A stretch of 64,000 nucleotides of DNA from JAVJUV01 sp040220415. Lineage in GTDB: Bacteria > Pseudomonadota > Alphaproteobacteria > Rhodobacterales > Rhodobacteraceae. The stretch's first letter is position 1, and every line of letters begins with the position of its first letter. Below are positions 35,127 to 42,632 of this stretch, piece by piece. The notes beneath the pieces were generated by a model. That model searched no databases, was not told the origin of the DNA, and worked only from the letters and a program-made list of their open reading frames with translations. The stretch covers positions 91,358 to 155,357 of the forward strand of contig JAVJUV010000040.1 of the NCBI GenBank assembly GCA_040220415.1, given 5' to 3'. The position numbers and the translations under genes are program-made.

Positions 35127-35863
35127 TGACCGCATTCCACCCGCTGCTGAAACTCGCCCTTTGTCTTGCCTGGATTTTGGCGTCGCTGATGATTTTCCGG
35201 CTCTCGTTCCAGATCGCGGTCTTTTGGTTGGCGACGGCCATGTTGCTCGTGGATGCGCGAGTTCCACCGTTGCGCGTGATGGCGCTGATGGTGCCCTTCG
35301 CCCTGTTCGGTTTTGGGTTCCTGACAACTTCAGTCCTGTTCCGAGCCGAAACGGGGTTCGCGTTCGATATGGCCCGTGAACAAGGTGGCGAGACGCAGGT
35401 GATGCCGGGCCTGGTCCTGTTCTTCCGGGTCCTGGCCTGTGGGATGGTCTCGGCTGTCTTTGCGCTGACGACGGATCCGGGTCGGCTGATCCGGGCGATG
35501 ATACTTCACCTGCGTTTACCGCCGACCGTCGGTTTCGCGCTGCTGCAGGCGATGCACATGGTGCCCGATCTGAGGCAAGAGACTCTGCATCTTCGAATGG
35601 CGCGCTCGATCCGGCTCGGGCGACCCTTGCGTCGCGTCCCGTCGCTCGCCGAGGTTGCCGATATTGCCATCCCCACGCTCGCCTATGCGATCCGCCGCGC
35701 CAGCCGTGCCGCACTATCGTTCGAGGCGCGCGGGCTGGAATCCGGGCGACCGCGCACCCAGTTGCCGCAACCGCCGATCACGCGGGCGGACAAAATCGGC
35801 CTGATTGTCGGACTCCTTTGCCTCTGTCTCACATCCGTAGTCTGCGGCATGGACGCCACTTGA
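35123..35863 (+). CDS. ykoC: ECF transporter transmembrane protein, YkoC type
   Basis: Energy-coupling T component (246 aa) that links the ATPases to the S component. Membrane segments lie near residues 6-50 (LLKLALCLAWILASLMIF), 95-120 and the C-terminal end. The family's cytoplasmic coupling helices hold an ARS-like motif, seen as LRMARSIRLGR, and AALSFEARGLES. The ATG overlaps the ykoD stop (ATGA). It ends ykoFEDC; the next gene converges with a 25-base gap and no clear terminator. Confidence 0.88.
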   Translation: MMTAFHPLLKLALCLAWILASLMIFRLSFQIAVFWLATAMLLVDARVPPLRVMALMVPFALFGFGFLTTSVLFRAETGFAFDMAREQGGETQVMPGLVLFFRVLACGMVSAVFALTTDPGRLIRAMILHLRLPPTVGFALLQAMHMVPDLRQETLHLRMARSIRLGRPLRRVPSLAEVADIAIPTLAYAIRRASRAALSFEARGLESGRPRTQLPQPPITRADKIGLIVGLLCLCLTSVVCGMDAT

Positions 35864-35888
35864 AGCGGTGCGCCGGTGTGGGTCGGTG

Positions 35889-36749
35889 TCAGACGAAACT
35901 CTCAGGTGTCAGATCATTCTCTCTCATGGTCTCACGCAGCCGCTCGAACCCGCGCTCACGCAATTGGCGCACGCGTTCTTTTGAGATGCCATAGTGATCC
36001 CCAAGACTTTCCAGCGTCGCCGGGGGGTCATTCAACTGTGTAGCTATGACAATACTGCGCTCGCGGACCGGCAAAGTCGACAGGGCTTCGATCAAGGCAC
36101 GGCGCAGAACCGCAACGTCAAGGCGATGCACATGGCTCGTGTCCTCAAGACTGTCGGGATCGACCAGAAGCGCCAGTCGCTCGTCCCCGTCGTTGCCCGT
36201 TGCAGGGGCATTGAGCGAAAAGTCCGTTCCGGTGATTTGGGCGCGCAGATCCGCCAACTTGTCGCGGCCAAGACCAATCGCCTTCGCAATACGCCTTTCG
36301 GCTTCGATTGGATCGATGTCGGGATCGGTGGCCATCGCCGCGTCCAACCGCGCGATCTGGACGGCCGCCATGCGCGACTGTGCCGAGTTCGGACGACGGA
36401 CTACCGACAATGTGTTGCGCTTGTAATCCTGTATTTCGGCGCGCACCCACCAGACCGCGTATGTCGCAAAACGATTGCCCATATCCGGGTTGAATCGGTC
36501 GGCCGCCTTCATCAGGCCGATGGTTGCCTGCTGGACAAGATCTGGATCGGCCTCACCTCCGCCCGGAGAATAGCGTTTGGCCATGGCCGCAGCCATGGGG
36601 CCGAAGGCGTGGATCAGTTGATCGCGCGCGCGGCTGTCACCGCGCTCTTGCCACGCGCGCAGCAGGCGAAGTTCGTCCTGCGCTGACAGCATGTCAGAAC
36701 TGCGCTCACGGCGCGCTCGCACTCCCCAGTTCGACATGGGCTTGTTCAT
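35889..36749 (-). CDS. RNA polymerase sigma factor, sigma-32-like (RpoH related)
   Basis: Alternative sigma factor (286 aa) of the sigma-70 family. Region 2 is about residues 60-120 (DLVQQATIGLMKAADRFNP, then FATYAVWWVRAEIQDY), region 4 about 225-280 (LPVRERSIVIATQLNDPP, ESLGDHYGISKERVRQLRERG). The RpoH box after region 2 (QRKLFFNLR-like) is replaced by NSAQSRMAAVQIARLD, so it is not a standard heat-shock sigma. It is transcribed away from the MarR/Mrp/NifU operon, sharing an 84-base promoter region with a perfect palindrome. Which promoters it reads is unknown. Confidence 0.85.
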   Translation of the reverse strand: MNKPMSNWGVRARRERSSDMLSAQDELRLLRAWQERGDSRARDQLIHAFGPMAAAMAKRYSPGGGEADPDLVQQATIGLMKAADRFNPDMGNRFATYAVWWVRAEIQDYKRNTLSVVRRPNSAQSRMAAVQIARLDAAMATDPDIDPIEAERRIAKAIGLGRDKLADLRAQITGTDFSLNAPATGNDGDERLALLVDPDSLEDTSHVHRLDVAVLRRALIEALSTLPVRERSIVIATQLNDPPATLESLGDHYGISKERVRQLRERGFERLRETMRENDLTPESFV

Positions 36750-36766
36750 TTTAGCAACTCATATTA

Positions 36767-36779
36767 TTTCGATTCGAAA
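36767..36779. promoter_or_regulatory. Palindrome in the sigma-marR divergent promoter region
   Basis: TTTCGATTCGAAA is a perfect 6-bp inverted repeat (TTTCGA/TCGAAA) around one base. It is in the 84-base gap between divergent genes for the sigma factor and a MarR protein, as expected for a MarR-type operator acting on both. Function inferred. Confidence 0.5.
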
Positions 36780-36833
36780 CTAACTGTTCGCTGGGCGTGT
36801 TGTCAAAATGATTTCGGTTCGCTATCAAAAGTC

Positions 36834-37436
36834 ATGATCGATCAATCCCAAACGCCAGATCGCATCGCCGAATTGCTCGTGCATCTTGGTCGCGCGGCGC
36901 GAAGCGAAGACGGGCGGTCCGACCTGACCGCTGCGCAATGGACATGTTTGCGCTTCTTTGCGCGTGCCAACGGCAGCACGCGGACGCCGTCTGGTTTCGC
37001 GAGCTTTCAGGCCACGACGCGGGGCACTGCCTCGCAAATAATCAAGACGCTCGAAGGGCAGGGACTGATAATCCGGCACCGTTCCGAGTTGGATGGGCGC
37101 AGCGTACGCTTCGATCTGACTGAAGCCGGCCGCGCCATGCTTTCACGCGACCCACTGGGCGATCTGATTGACGTGATCGGTACCCTTGTTGTGGCCGACC
37201 GCGCGCAGTTCCTCGATACATTGTCTCGCGTTGCCTCGGCGGTAGCGATGCTGCGCGAGACACCCGCCTTCGGCAGTTGTCGGGATTGCAGCCACTTCAC
37301 GGCTTCAGATGTCAGCGGCTACTGCGCATGCATGGCGGAAGAGCTTGCCACTGACGAGATCGGCAAGCTGTGCGCGCGGTATCGCGGCTCGGAGGAAGCC
37401 CCAAGCATTTCGCGAGGCAACGATGGCAGAGCATGA
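36834..37436 (+). CDS. MarR-type regulator with C-terminal cysteine motif
   Basis: Winged-helix regulator (200 aa). Residues about 30-105 form the MarR DNA-binding domain (TTRGTASQIIKTLEGQGLII is the recognition region). A C-terminal extension holds Cys149, Cys152, Cys164, Cys166 and Cys180 in the order CRDC - CAC - C, with His154 nearby, a pattern suited to an Fe-S cluster or zinc. The position next to Mrp and NifU favours Fe-S sensing, which is inference. No strong Shine-Dalgarno precedes the ATG. The 3' end overlaps the Mrp gene by 14 bases. Confidence 0.75.
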   Translation: MIDQSQTPDRIAELLVHLGRAARSEDGRSDLTAAQWTCLRFFARANGSTRTPSGFASFQATTRGTASQIIKTLEGQGLIIRHRSELDGRSVRFDLTEAGRAMLSRDPLGDLIDVIGTLVVADRAQFLDTLSRVASAVAMLRETPAFGSCRDCSHFTASDVSGYCACMAEELATDEIGKLCARYRGSEEAPSISRGNDGRA

Positions 37437-38592
37437 CATGGGCGGAAACGCTCCCCGCATGATAGCGATAAGCAGCGGAAAGGGCGGTGTTGGCAAATCT
37501 ACAGTGACCGCCAACATTGCCGTGGCCATGGCCGAGGCCGGCCTCGCTGTGGGTGTCGTTGACGCCGACATTTATGGCCCCTCTATTCCAGGCATGTTGG
37601 GCATTGCAGGCGACAAACCCGCCATGACGCCGAAGAATTTGGTAGTTCCCGGCGAGGCGCATGGGGTCAAGGTCATCTCGATGGCCATGCTGACCGATGA
37701 CGACAAGCCGGCAATCCTGCGCGGACCCATGGTGGCAAAGTATCTTCAGATGTTCGTTCGTCAGGTCGACTGGGGCGCGCTGGACATACTGCTCCTCGAT
37801 CTACCGCCGGGAACAGGCGATATTCAACTAACGCTCGCGCAGGCCTTTCCGCTGTCGGGTGCGGTTGTGGTCAGCACTCCGCAGGATGTCAGTCTGAAAA
37901 TCGCGCGGCGTGGATTGCGGATGATGGAGCAGGTCAACGTTCCGATCCTTGGAGTGATCGAGAATATGAGTGGCTTCACGTGCCCCTCATGCGGATCGGT
38001 CACGCATATCTTCCATCAGGGCGGAGGCGAGGCAATCGCAAAGGAATTGGATGTGACCTTTCTCGGTAGAGTTCCGCTCGACCCGGCCGTGGTGGACAGC
38101 GGCGACGAAGGCACGCCACTGATAAAGTCAGCGCCCGGCAGCCCTGCGGCGTCGGCTTACCGCGGTATCGCGGCGGCACTTGCTGGAATAGGCGCCAATG
38201 CCCGGGGCATCGCTCGGCCCTTCGCCTGGACGATTGCCGACGGTATGGGCAAGCCTGTTTCTGTCCCAAGTACGACGGATGGACCTGCCGACTGTCTGAC
38301 CGCGCTCGACCATGATGCAACCGGTCTTCGCCTGCAATGGGCCGATGGCGGCGTGCAGCACCTTGCGCCGCGCGATCTGCGGATTGCCTGTCCCTGCGCG
38401 CAATGTCGCGACGAAGTCACGGGCAAGCGGTTGCTCGACCTTGCCACTGTGCCCCTCGATATCCGCCTCACGCGGATCTGGAGCGTGGGCAACTATGCGT
38501 TGGGCCTGGCCTTCAGCGACGGCCATGACACGGGAATCTACACGTTCGAATCGCTGCGCGCGATGCAGGACACTGCGCTTGAGGATGTCTGA
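37423..38592 (+). CDS. Mrp/NBP35 family Fe-S carrier ATPase fused to DUF971
   Basis: Iron-sulfur cluster carrier protein (389 aa). Residues about 10-265 are the Mrp P-loop ATPase: deviant Walker A SSGKGGVGKST, LLLDLPPGTGDIQL, and the cluster-binding CxxC in FTCPSCGS. Residues about 285-389 form a DUF971 (GBBH-like) domain with WADGGVQHLAPRDLRIACPCAQC. Both domains occur in Fe-S assembly proteins; the fusion is less usual, as in plant HCF101. The ATG at 37423 overlaps the MarR end and follows GCGAGG. It probably delivers [4Fe-4S] clusters to a specific set of clients. Confidence 0.87.
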   Translation: MAEHDMGGNAPRMIAISSGKGGVGKSTVTANIAVAMAEAGLAVGVVDADIYGPSIPGMLGIAGDKPAMTPKNLVVPGEAHGVKVISMAMLTDDDKPAILRGPMVAKYLQMFVRQVDWGALDILLLDLPPGTGDIQLTLAQAFPLSGAVVVSTPQDVSLKIARRGLRMMEQVNVPILGVIENMSGFTCPSCGSVTHIFHQGGGEAIAKELDVTFLGRVPLDPAVVDSGDEGTPLIKSAPGSPAASAYRGIAAALAGIGANARGIARPFAWTIADGMGKPVSVPSTTDGPADCLTALDHDATGLRLQWADGGVQHLAPRDLRIACPCAQCRDEVTGKRLLDLATVPLDIRLTRIWSVGNYALGLAFSDGHDTGIYTFESLRAMQDTALEDV

Positions 38593-38593
38593 A

Positions 38594-39877
38594 ATGACTC
38601 CCCGCAAGCGCATTCGGGCACAAGGTTCGCCCAACGATCCCGACGTAATGGGTTTCGTCCTGGACGCGCCCGTTCAACAGGGTCGGTCCGCACGGTTCGA
38701 CAACCGGAAGGACCAAACCACTTCAGTGCCGCTGTCCACAGCGCTTTTTGGTATTGAAGGGGTGACCCGGATCGAAGTGAACGAGGCCACAATTTGGGTG
38801 CAGAAGGATGCAGGTGCCGACTGGGTTTTGCTGAAGCCCGCCATCGCCGAGGCGATCCGGCAAGTGCTTGACGCCACCGAAGCGCCGCTTGGGGTCGATG
38901 ATCGGGAAGACGCTCTCGATGACCCTGAGGCGACGTTACTGCTTGCGGTTCAGGATCTGTTGGAACAGCAGGTCAACCCCTCGGTCGCCGCCCACGGCGG
39001 CAGTATCTCGGCAGAGCGCGTCGACGGCGGCACGGTTTTCCTGCGAATGTCCGGCGGCTGCCAGGGCTGCGCTGCCTCCGCCGCCACGCTTCGGCAGGGC
39101 GTGGAAAGAATGCTGCGCGCCGCCCAGCCACGAATTGTCGAGATCGTGGATGTGACTGACCATGATGCGGGCAGCACTCCATTCTACTCACGTGAAGACG
39201 GACCCTCGCCGGTGTTTAACCGCCCGGTTCCATCGGGGGTGATCGACTGGAACGATGGTCAATTGATGGTTGCCCCGGATTATCTTGCACCGCGATTGGG
39301 ACTGACGCCGGATGCGCTGCGCAAAGGGTTGCGTTCGGGTGACGTGGTAGGTGTGACCGAAACTGGCGAAGGTGCAGACGTTGGCAAGACCCGGATCATA
39401 CTGCGCAGTGCCACGCGCGCCTGGGCGGCCGAAGTGCTGCCTGATGGATCGGCCTGCGAAATCCCGCCGCCCCGCGAGACCGGCGCCGCGGCCGACCGAA
39501 AACAGGCTTTGACCGACCGTGCGCGCGTCTACCTAGCCGGATTGTCTCCCGAGGAAGTGCCGATCACCTACGGTGCGCTGGCCCGCGGATTGGGTCTCTG
39601 GGCACCCGGTTCGGTGCGCAGGATTACCAGTGCGCTTGAGGCGACGATGCGGGAGGATGCCGTTGCGGACCGCCCGTTCATCGCTGCCCGTGCCGTCAGC
39701 CGGGGGCGCGAGGGAATTCCAGCTCCGGGTTTTTTCGAACTCGCGGATGCATTGTCCCGCGGCCGGCGGAACGGCGAAAGCGACGCGGAATTTCATGCCC
39801 GCGAACTCGCCGCGCTTGATCGGCGGCTCACCGATAGCATTAGTCCCGAAGGTGTCGCCACTGCGCTATCGCTCTGA
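38594..39877 (+). CDS. Multi-domain NifU-like protein (Nfu_N - NifU - DUF6522-like - unknown)
   Basis: A 427-residue fusion. Residues 10-98 resemble the Nfu N-terminal scaffold domain (SPNDPDVMGFVLDAPV). Residues 115-190 are a NifU C-terminal domain with Cys156 and Cys159 (GGCQGCA), the site that binds a transient cluster. Residues 215-285 look like DUF6522 (VAPDYLAPRLGLTPDALRKG). Residues 308-410 form a further unknown domain (ITYGALARGLGLWAPGSVRR, ALEATMREDAVADRPF) somewhat like the DNA-binding part of alkyltransferase-like proteins. Starting one base after the mrp stop, it is the last gene of the operon. Domain names beyond NifU are tentative. Confidence 0.75.
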   Translation: MTPRKRIRAQGSPNDPDVMGFVLDAPVQQGRSARFDNRKDQTTSVPLSTALFGIEGVTRIEVNEATIWVQKDAGADWVLLKPAIAEAIRQVLDATEAPLGVDDREDALDDPEATLLLAVQDLLEQQVNPSVAAHGGSISAERVDGGTVFLRMSGGCQGCAASAATLRQGVERMLRAAQPRIVEIVDVTDHDAGSTPFYSREDGPSPVFNRPVPSGVIDWNDGQLMVAPDYLAPRLGLTPDALRKGLRSGDVVGVTETGEGADVGKTRIILRSATRAWAAEVLPDGSACEIPPPRETGAAADRKQALTDRARVYLAGLSPEEVPITYGALARGLGLWAPGSVRRITSALEATMREDAVADRPFIAARAVSRGREGIPAPGFFELADALSRGRRNGESDAEFHARELAALDRRLTDSISPEGVATALSL

Positions 39878-40135
39878 GCGTGCGCCCTTGCGATCGCCGC
39901 AACGCCGGGTGCCGAGAGAAGCCATGCCTTGTTTGCTCATGAGCTTCGGTTGAGTGCCTGCTTGTTTGAGGCGTGGATGCACCTGGATGAGTAGATGTTG
40001 TTCCAATGCTTCCGAAGGCATGTCTTCGGTGATCGGCAACTCGGTTTCCACGAGTTAGGTCCGTGTTGCACGGGTTTATCCCGAAGATTCGAACCGTGTC
40101 CGCGCTCAGGGAAGAAAGTAGCGTCTGGTCCGCGG
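39878..40135. other. 258-base gap, possible decayed coding sequence on the minus strand
   Basis: No intact gene. The minus-strand frame 40051-39866 reads ETELPITEDMPSEALEQHLLIQVHP, which looks protein-like but starts at a GTG without Shine-Dalgarno, directly after an in-frame TAA. A neighbouring frame continues protein-like sequence upstream (LAADQTLLSSLSADTVRIFG), so this may be a frameshifted remnant. Confidence 0.3.
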
Positions 40136-41293
40136 CTAGGATGTCAGGCGTCGACCCAGCCTGTCGAGCATGCCGCAACACAGGTCCAGTTGACTGGTGG
40201 ACAGATACTCGTCGGGTTTGTGCGCCTGTTCGATCGAACCGGGACCGCATACGACAACATTCGTTCCGAGCGACTGAAGCAAGCCCGCTTCCGTTCCGAA
40301 AGACACGAGGTCTGTTCCGTTGGCGCCTGTCAGCTCGGCTACCAGATCCCGCGCTGCGTTCTGGCTCATCGGTTCCAAGCCGACCACCTCGCCGATAGTT
40401 TCTGTTGTGACGGAGGCATCCGAGTGCACGAATTTCATCTCGGGAAGCAGATGATCGCGTACGAAATCAGACAGAGCAGCCTTCACGAAATCTGCGTCCC
40501 TGATCTGAACGGGTCGCATTTCCCAGCTCACTTCCGCTTTTCCGGGGATCACGTTATGCGCCACACCACCAGCCAGCGAACCGACGTTGATGGTGGTCCA
40601 AGGAGGCTCGAACGCGCTGTCGCTCGGGGCGCGCCGTTTCAGGTCTTCCCTGAGTTCAAGCAATTTGCCGACGTAGCGCGCCGCATATTCCGCTGCATTG
40701 ACGCCGGCGTCAGGGGCCGAACCGTGCCCTTCCAGGCCGACGAAACGCGTCGTGTATTCGAAACACCCCTTGTGGCCGTCGATGATCCGCATCTGTGTCG
40801 GCTCACCCACTATCGCGATTTCCGGTGCGATCGCGCGGGACGCGAGAAAGGCGACAAGACCCTGCGCGCCAAGACAGCCGGTCTCCTCGTCGTGGGTGAA
40901 AGCGAAGTGCAATGGGCGGCTTAACCTGGCAACATCGAGCGTTTCGGCCATCGCCAACGTCGCGGCTATGAAGCCTTTCATGTCGCAGGTGCCGCGCCCG
41001 TAGAGCAGCCCGTCACACGACATCAATTCGAAAGGATCGGTGTTCCAGTCCTGATCTGCAACAGGTACGACATCGGTGTGACCAGAGAGAAGTATGCCTC
41101 CAGGTCCTTCGGGACCAAGCGTCGCGAACAGGTTCGCTTTCTGACCACTTTGGTCGTGCAGTACCTCGCATCGTGCGCCAAGCAGTTCGAACCGTTCGGC
41201 AAGATACGAGATCATTGCCAGGTTCGAGTCCGTCGATACGGTGGGAAAGGCGACCAGATCCTGAAGGATTTCGACAGAGCGCACCAGCGTCAT
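40136..41293 (-). CDS. Acetylornithine deacetylase-like M20 peptidase (ArgE family)
   Basis: Zinc-dependent deacylase (385 aa) of the M20 family. Metal and catalytic motifs: SGHTDVVPV, YGRGTCDMKG, HDEETGCLGA, VGEPTQMRI and the C-terminal EQAHKPDEYL. The start at 41293 is used; the frame continues upstream into the DoeA-like gene, which it overlaps by 4 bases. ArgE releases acetate from N-acetylornithine, but beside a DoeA-like ectoine hydrolase it may take the place of DoeB, which deacetylates N-acetyl-diaminobutyrate. Canonical DoeB belongs to another family, so this would be a functional substitute (inference). Confidence 0.85.
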   Translation of the reverse strand: MTLVRSVEILQDLVAFPTVSTDSNLAMISYLAERFELLGARCEVLHDQSGQKANLFATLGPEGPGGILLSGHTDVVPVADQDWNTDPFELMSCDGLLYGRGTCDMKGFIAATLAMAETLDVARLSRPLHFAFTHDEETGCLGAQGLVAFLASRAIAPEIAIVGEPTQMRIIDGHKGCFEYTTRFVGLEGHGSAPDAGVNAAEYAARYVGKLLELREDLKRRAPSDSAFEPPWTTINVGSLAGGVAHNVIPGKAEVSWEMRPVQIRDADFVKAALSDFVRDHLLPEMKFVHSDASVTTETIGEVVGLEPMSQNAARDLVAELTGANGTDLVSFGTEAGLLQSLGTNVVVCGPGSIEQAHKPDEYLSTSQLDLCCGMLDRLGRRLTS

Positions 41294-42474
41294 GACTTCA
41301 CAAACAGCTTTCGCGGTCGGTCGCAAAAGCACTCGGCCGGACCATCGTCCTTGATGAGAATCGATTCGGTTATCTCGAGGCCCCAGTTTTCCATCCAAAG
41401 ACCTGGCATGAAATGGAATGTCATTCCGGGCTCCAGAACCGTTTCGTCCTCTTCACGCAGTGAAATCGTGCGTTCGCCCCAATCCGGCGGATAGCTTAGC
41501 CCGATCGGATAGCCACAACGCGCTCCGCGTTCGATCCCTGCGCGCTCCAGCGGCGCAGCCAGCGCCCGCGCGATATCTCGTGCCTGGTTTCCGGCCCGCG
41601 CCGCGTCCAGTCCGGCCTCGAGACCCTCGACGAGCGCCGTTTCGGCCATCTTTAGATAATCAGGTGGATCACCCAGGAAAACCGAACGGCAGAATGGAGT
41701 GTGATAGCGCCGGTAGCATCCGGCGAGTTCGAAGAACGTACATTCACCAATTCGAAACGGTGCCCCGTCCCAGGTCAGATGCGGGGCAGCGGCGTCCGCG
41801 CCGGACGGCAGCAGAGGAACGATTGCGGCATAATCCCCCCAGTCCTCGCCAACGCCGATGACGGCATCGCGATAGATTTCCGCCACTAGTTCATTCTTCC
41901 TCAACCCCGGCTCTATGCGCTCAAACACGCCATCAATGACCTTTTCGGCGATCCTTGCCGCCTTGCGCATGACAGCGATTTCTTCATCGGACTTGACCGC
42001 TCGTTGCCAATTCACAAGTGCCGTTGCATCAATAAGTGTCGCGTCGGGAAGTTCTGCCTCAAGCGTCAGATGTGCCTTCGCCGAGTAGTAGTAGTTGTCC
42101 AGTTCAACCCCGATCCGTCCTGCGCCATAGCCTTCATCCCGGATAATGGCGGCAAGGTCCTGCATTGGGTGGCGTACCGTCGATTGAACATAGGTATCAT
42201 CATACCCGGAAATCCGATCATCCGGCATCCATACGGTTCGGCGCGCGCCGTTGGTATCCTGGTTCCGGCCCCACCAGATCGGATCCGCGTCAAGGAAGAT
42301 CAGGACACCCTGATGCACATAAAAGGACCATCCTTCGTAGCCTGTCAGCCAGGCCATGTTCGACGGGTCCTCGATGAAAAGCAGATCCAGCCCGTTCTTG
42401 GCCATCGCTGCTCGCGTCTTGGCAAGTCGCCGCATGTACTCGGCGCCTGAAAACGCGGGGTTCGGATGTGTCAT
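41290..42474 (-). CDS. doeA: Ectoine hydrolase-like M24 metallo-hydrolase (DoeA/EutD)
   Basis: Pita-bread fold hydrolase (394 aa). The sequence follows DoeA/EutD closely as I remember it: DPSNMAWLTGYEGWSFYVHQGVL, GRNQDTNGARRT, ATALVNWQRAVKSDEEI, PLLPSGADAAAPHLTWD, FFELAGCYRRYHTPFCR and GYPIGLSYPPDWGERT. DoeA opens the ectoine ring to N-acetyl-diaminobutyrate. The metal ligands of true aminopeptidases are partly missing, as in DoeA. It is divergent from the DpaL-like gene. Ectoine or a close analogue is the likely substrate; the usual doeB, doeC, doeD and ehu/teaABC genes are not here. Confidence 0.85.
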   Translation of the reverse strand: MTHPNPAFSGAEYMRRLAKTRAAMAKNGLDLLFIEDPSNMAWLTGYEGWSFYVHQGVLIFLDADPIWWGRNQDTNGARRTVWMPDDRISGYDDTYVQSTVRHPMQDLAAIIRDEGYGAGRIGVELDNYYYSAKAHLTLEAELPDATLIDATALVNWQRAVKSDEEIAVMRKAARIAEKVIDGVFERIEPGLRKNELVAEIYRDAVIGVGEDWGDYAAIVPLLPSGADAAAPHLTWDGAPFRIGECTFFELAGCYRRYHTPFCRSVFLGDPPDYLKMAETALVEGLEAGLDAARAGNQARDIARALAAPLERAGIERGARCGYPIGLSYPPDWGERTISLREEDETVLEPGMTFHFMPGLWMENWGLEITESILIKDDGPAECFCDRPRKLFVKS

Positions 42475-42632
42475 GATGTCGGTTCCGATAATGTTACTGA
42501 CAAAATGCGATCACGGTGCGCAGCCAATTGCAAGTCTGGCTCTCTTCCATTTGCTGAGTCGGCATGCAAGCCTGCTCACCAATCGATCCGACTTGGCTGG
42601 ATGGCCGGTGTGAATTGAAAAGGAGCTGATGA

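Noticed and set aside
41290..42474. DoeA-like protein as an ordinary Xaa-Pro aminopeptidase
   Set aside because: The detailed match to DoeA/EutD (NMAWLTGYEGWSFYVHQ, GLSYPPDWGERT) and partly lost metal ligands point to ectoine hydrolase.
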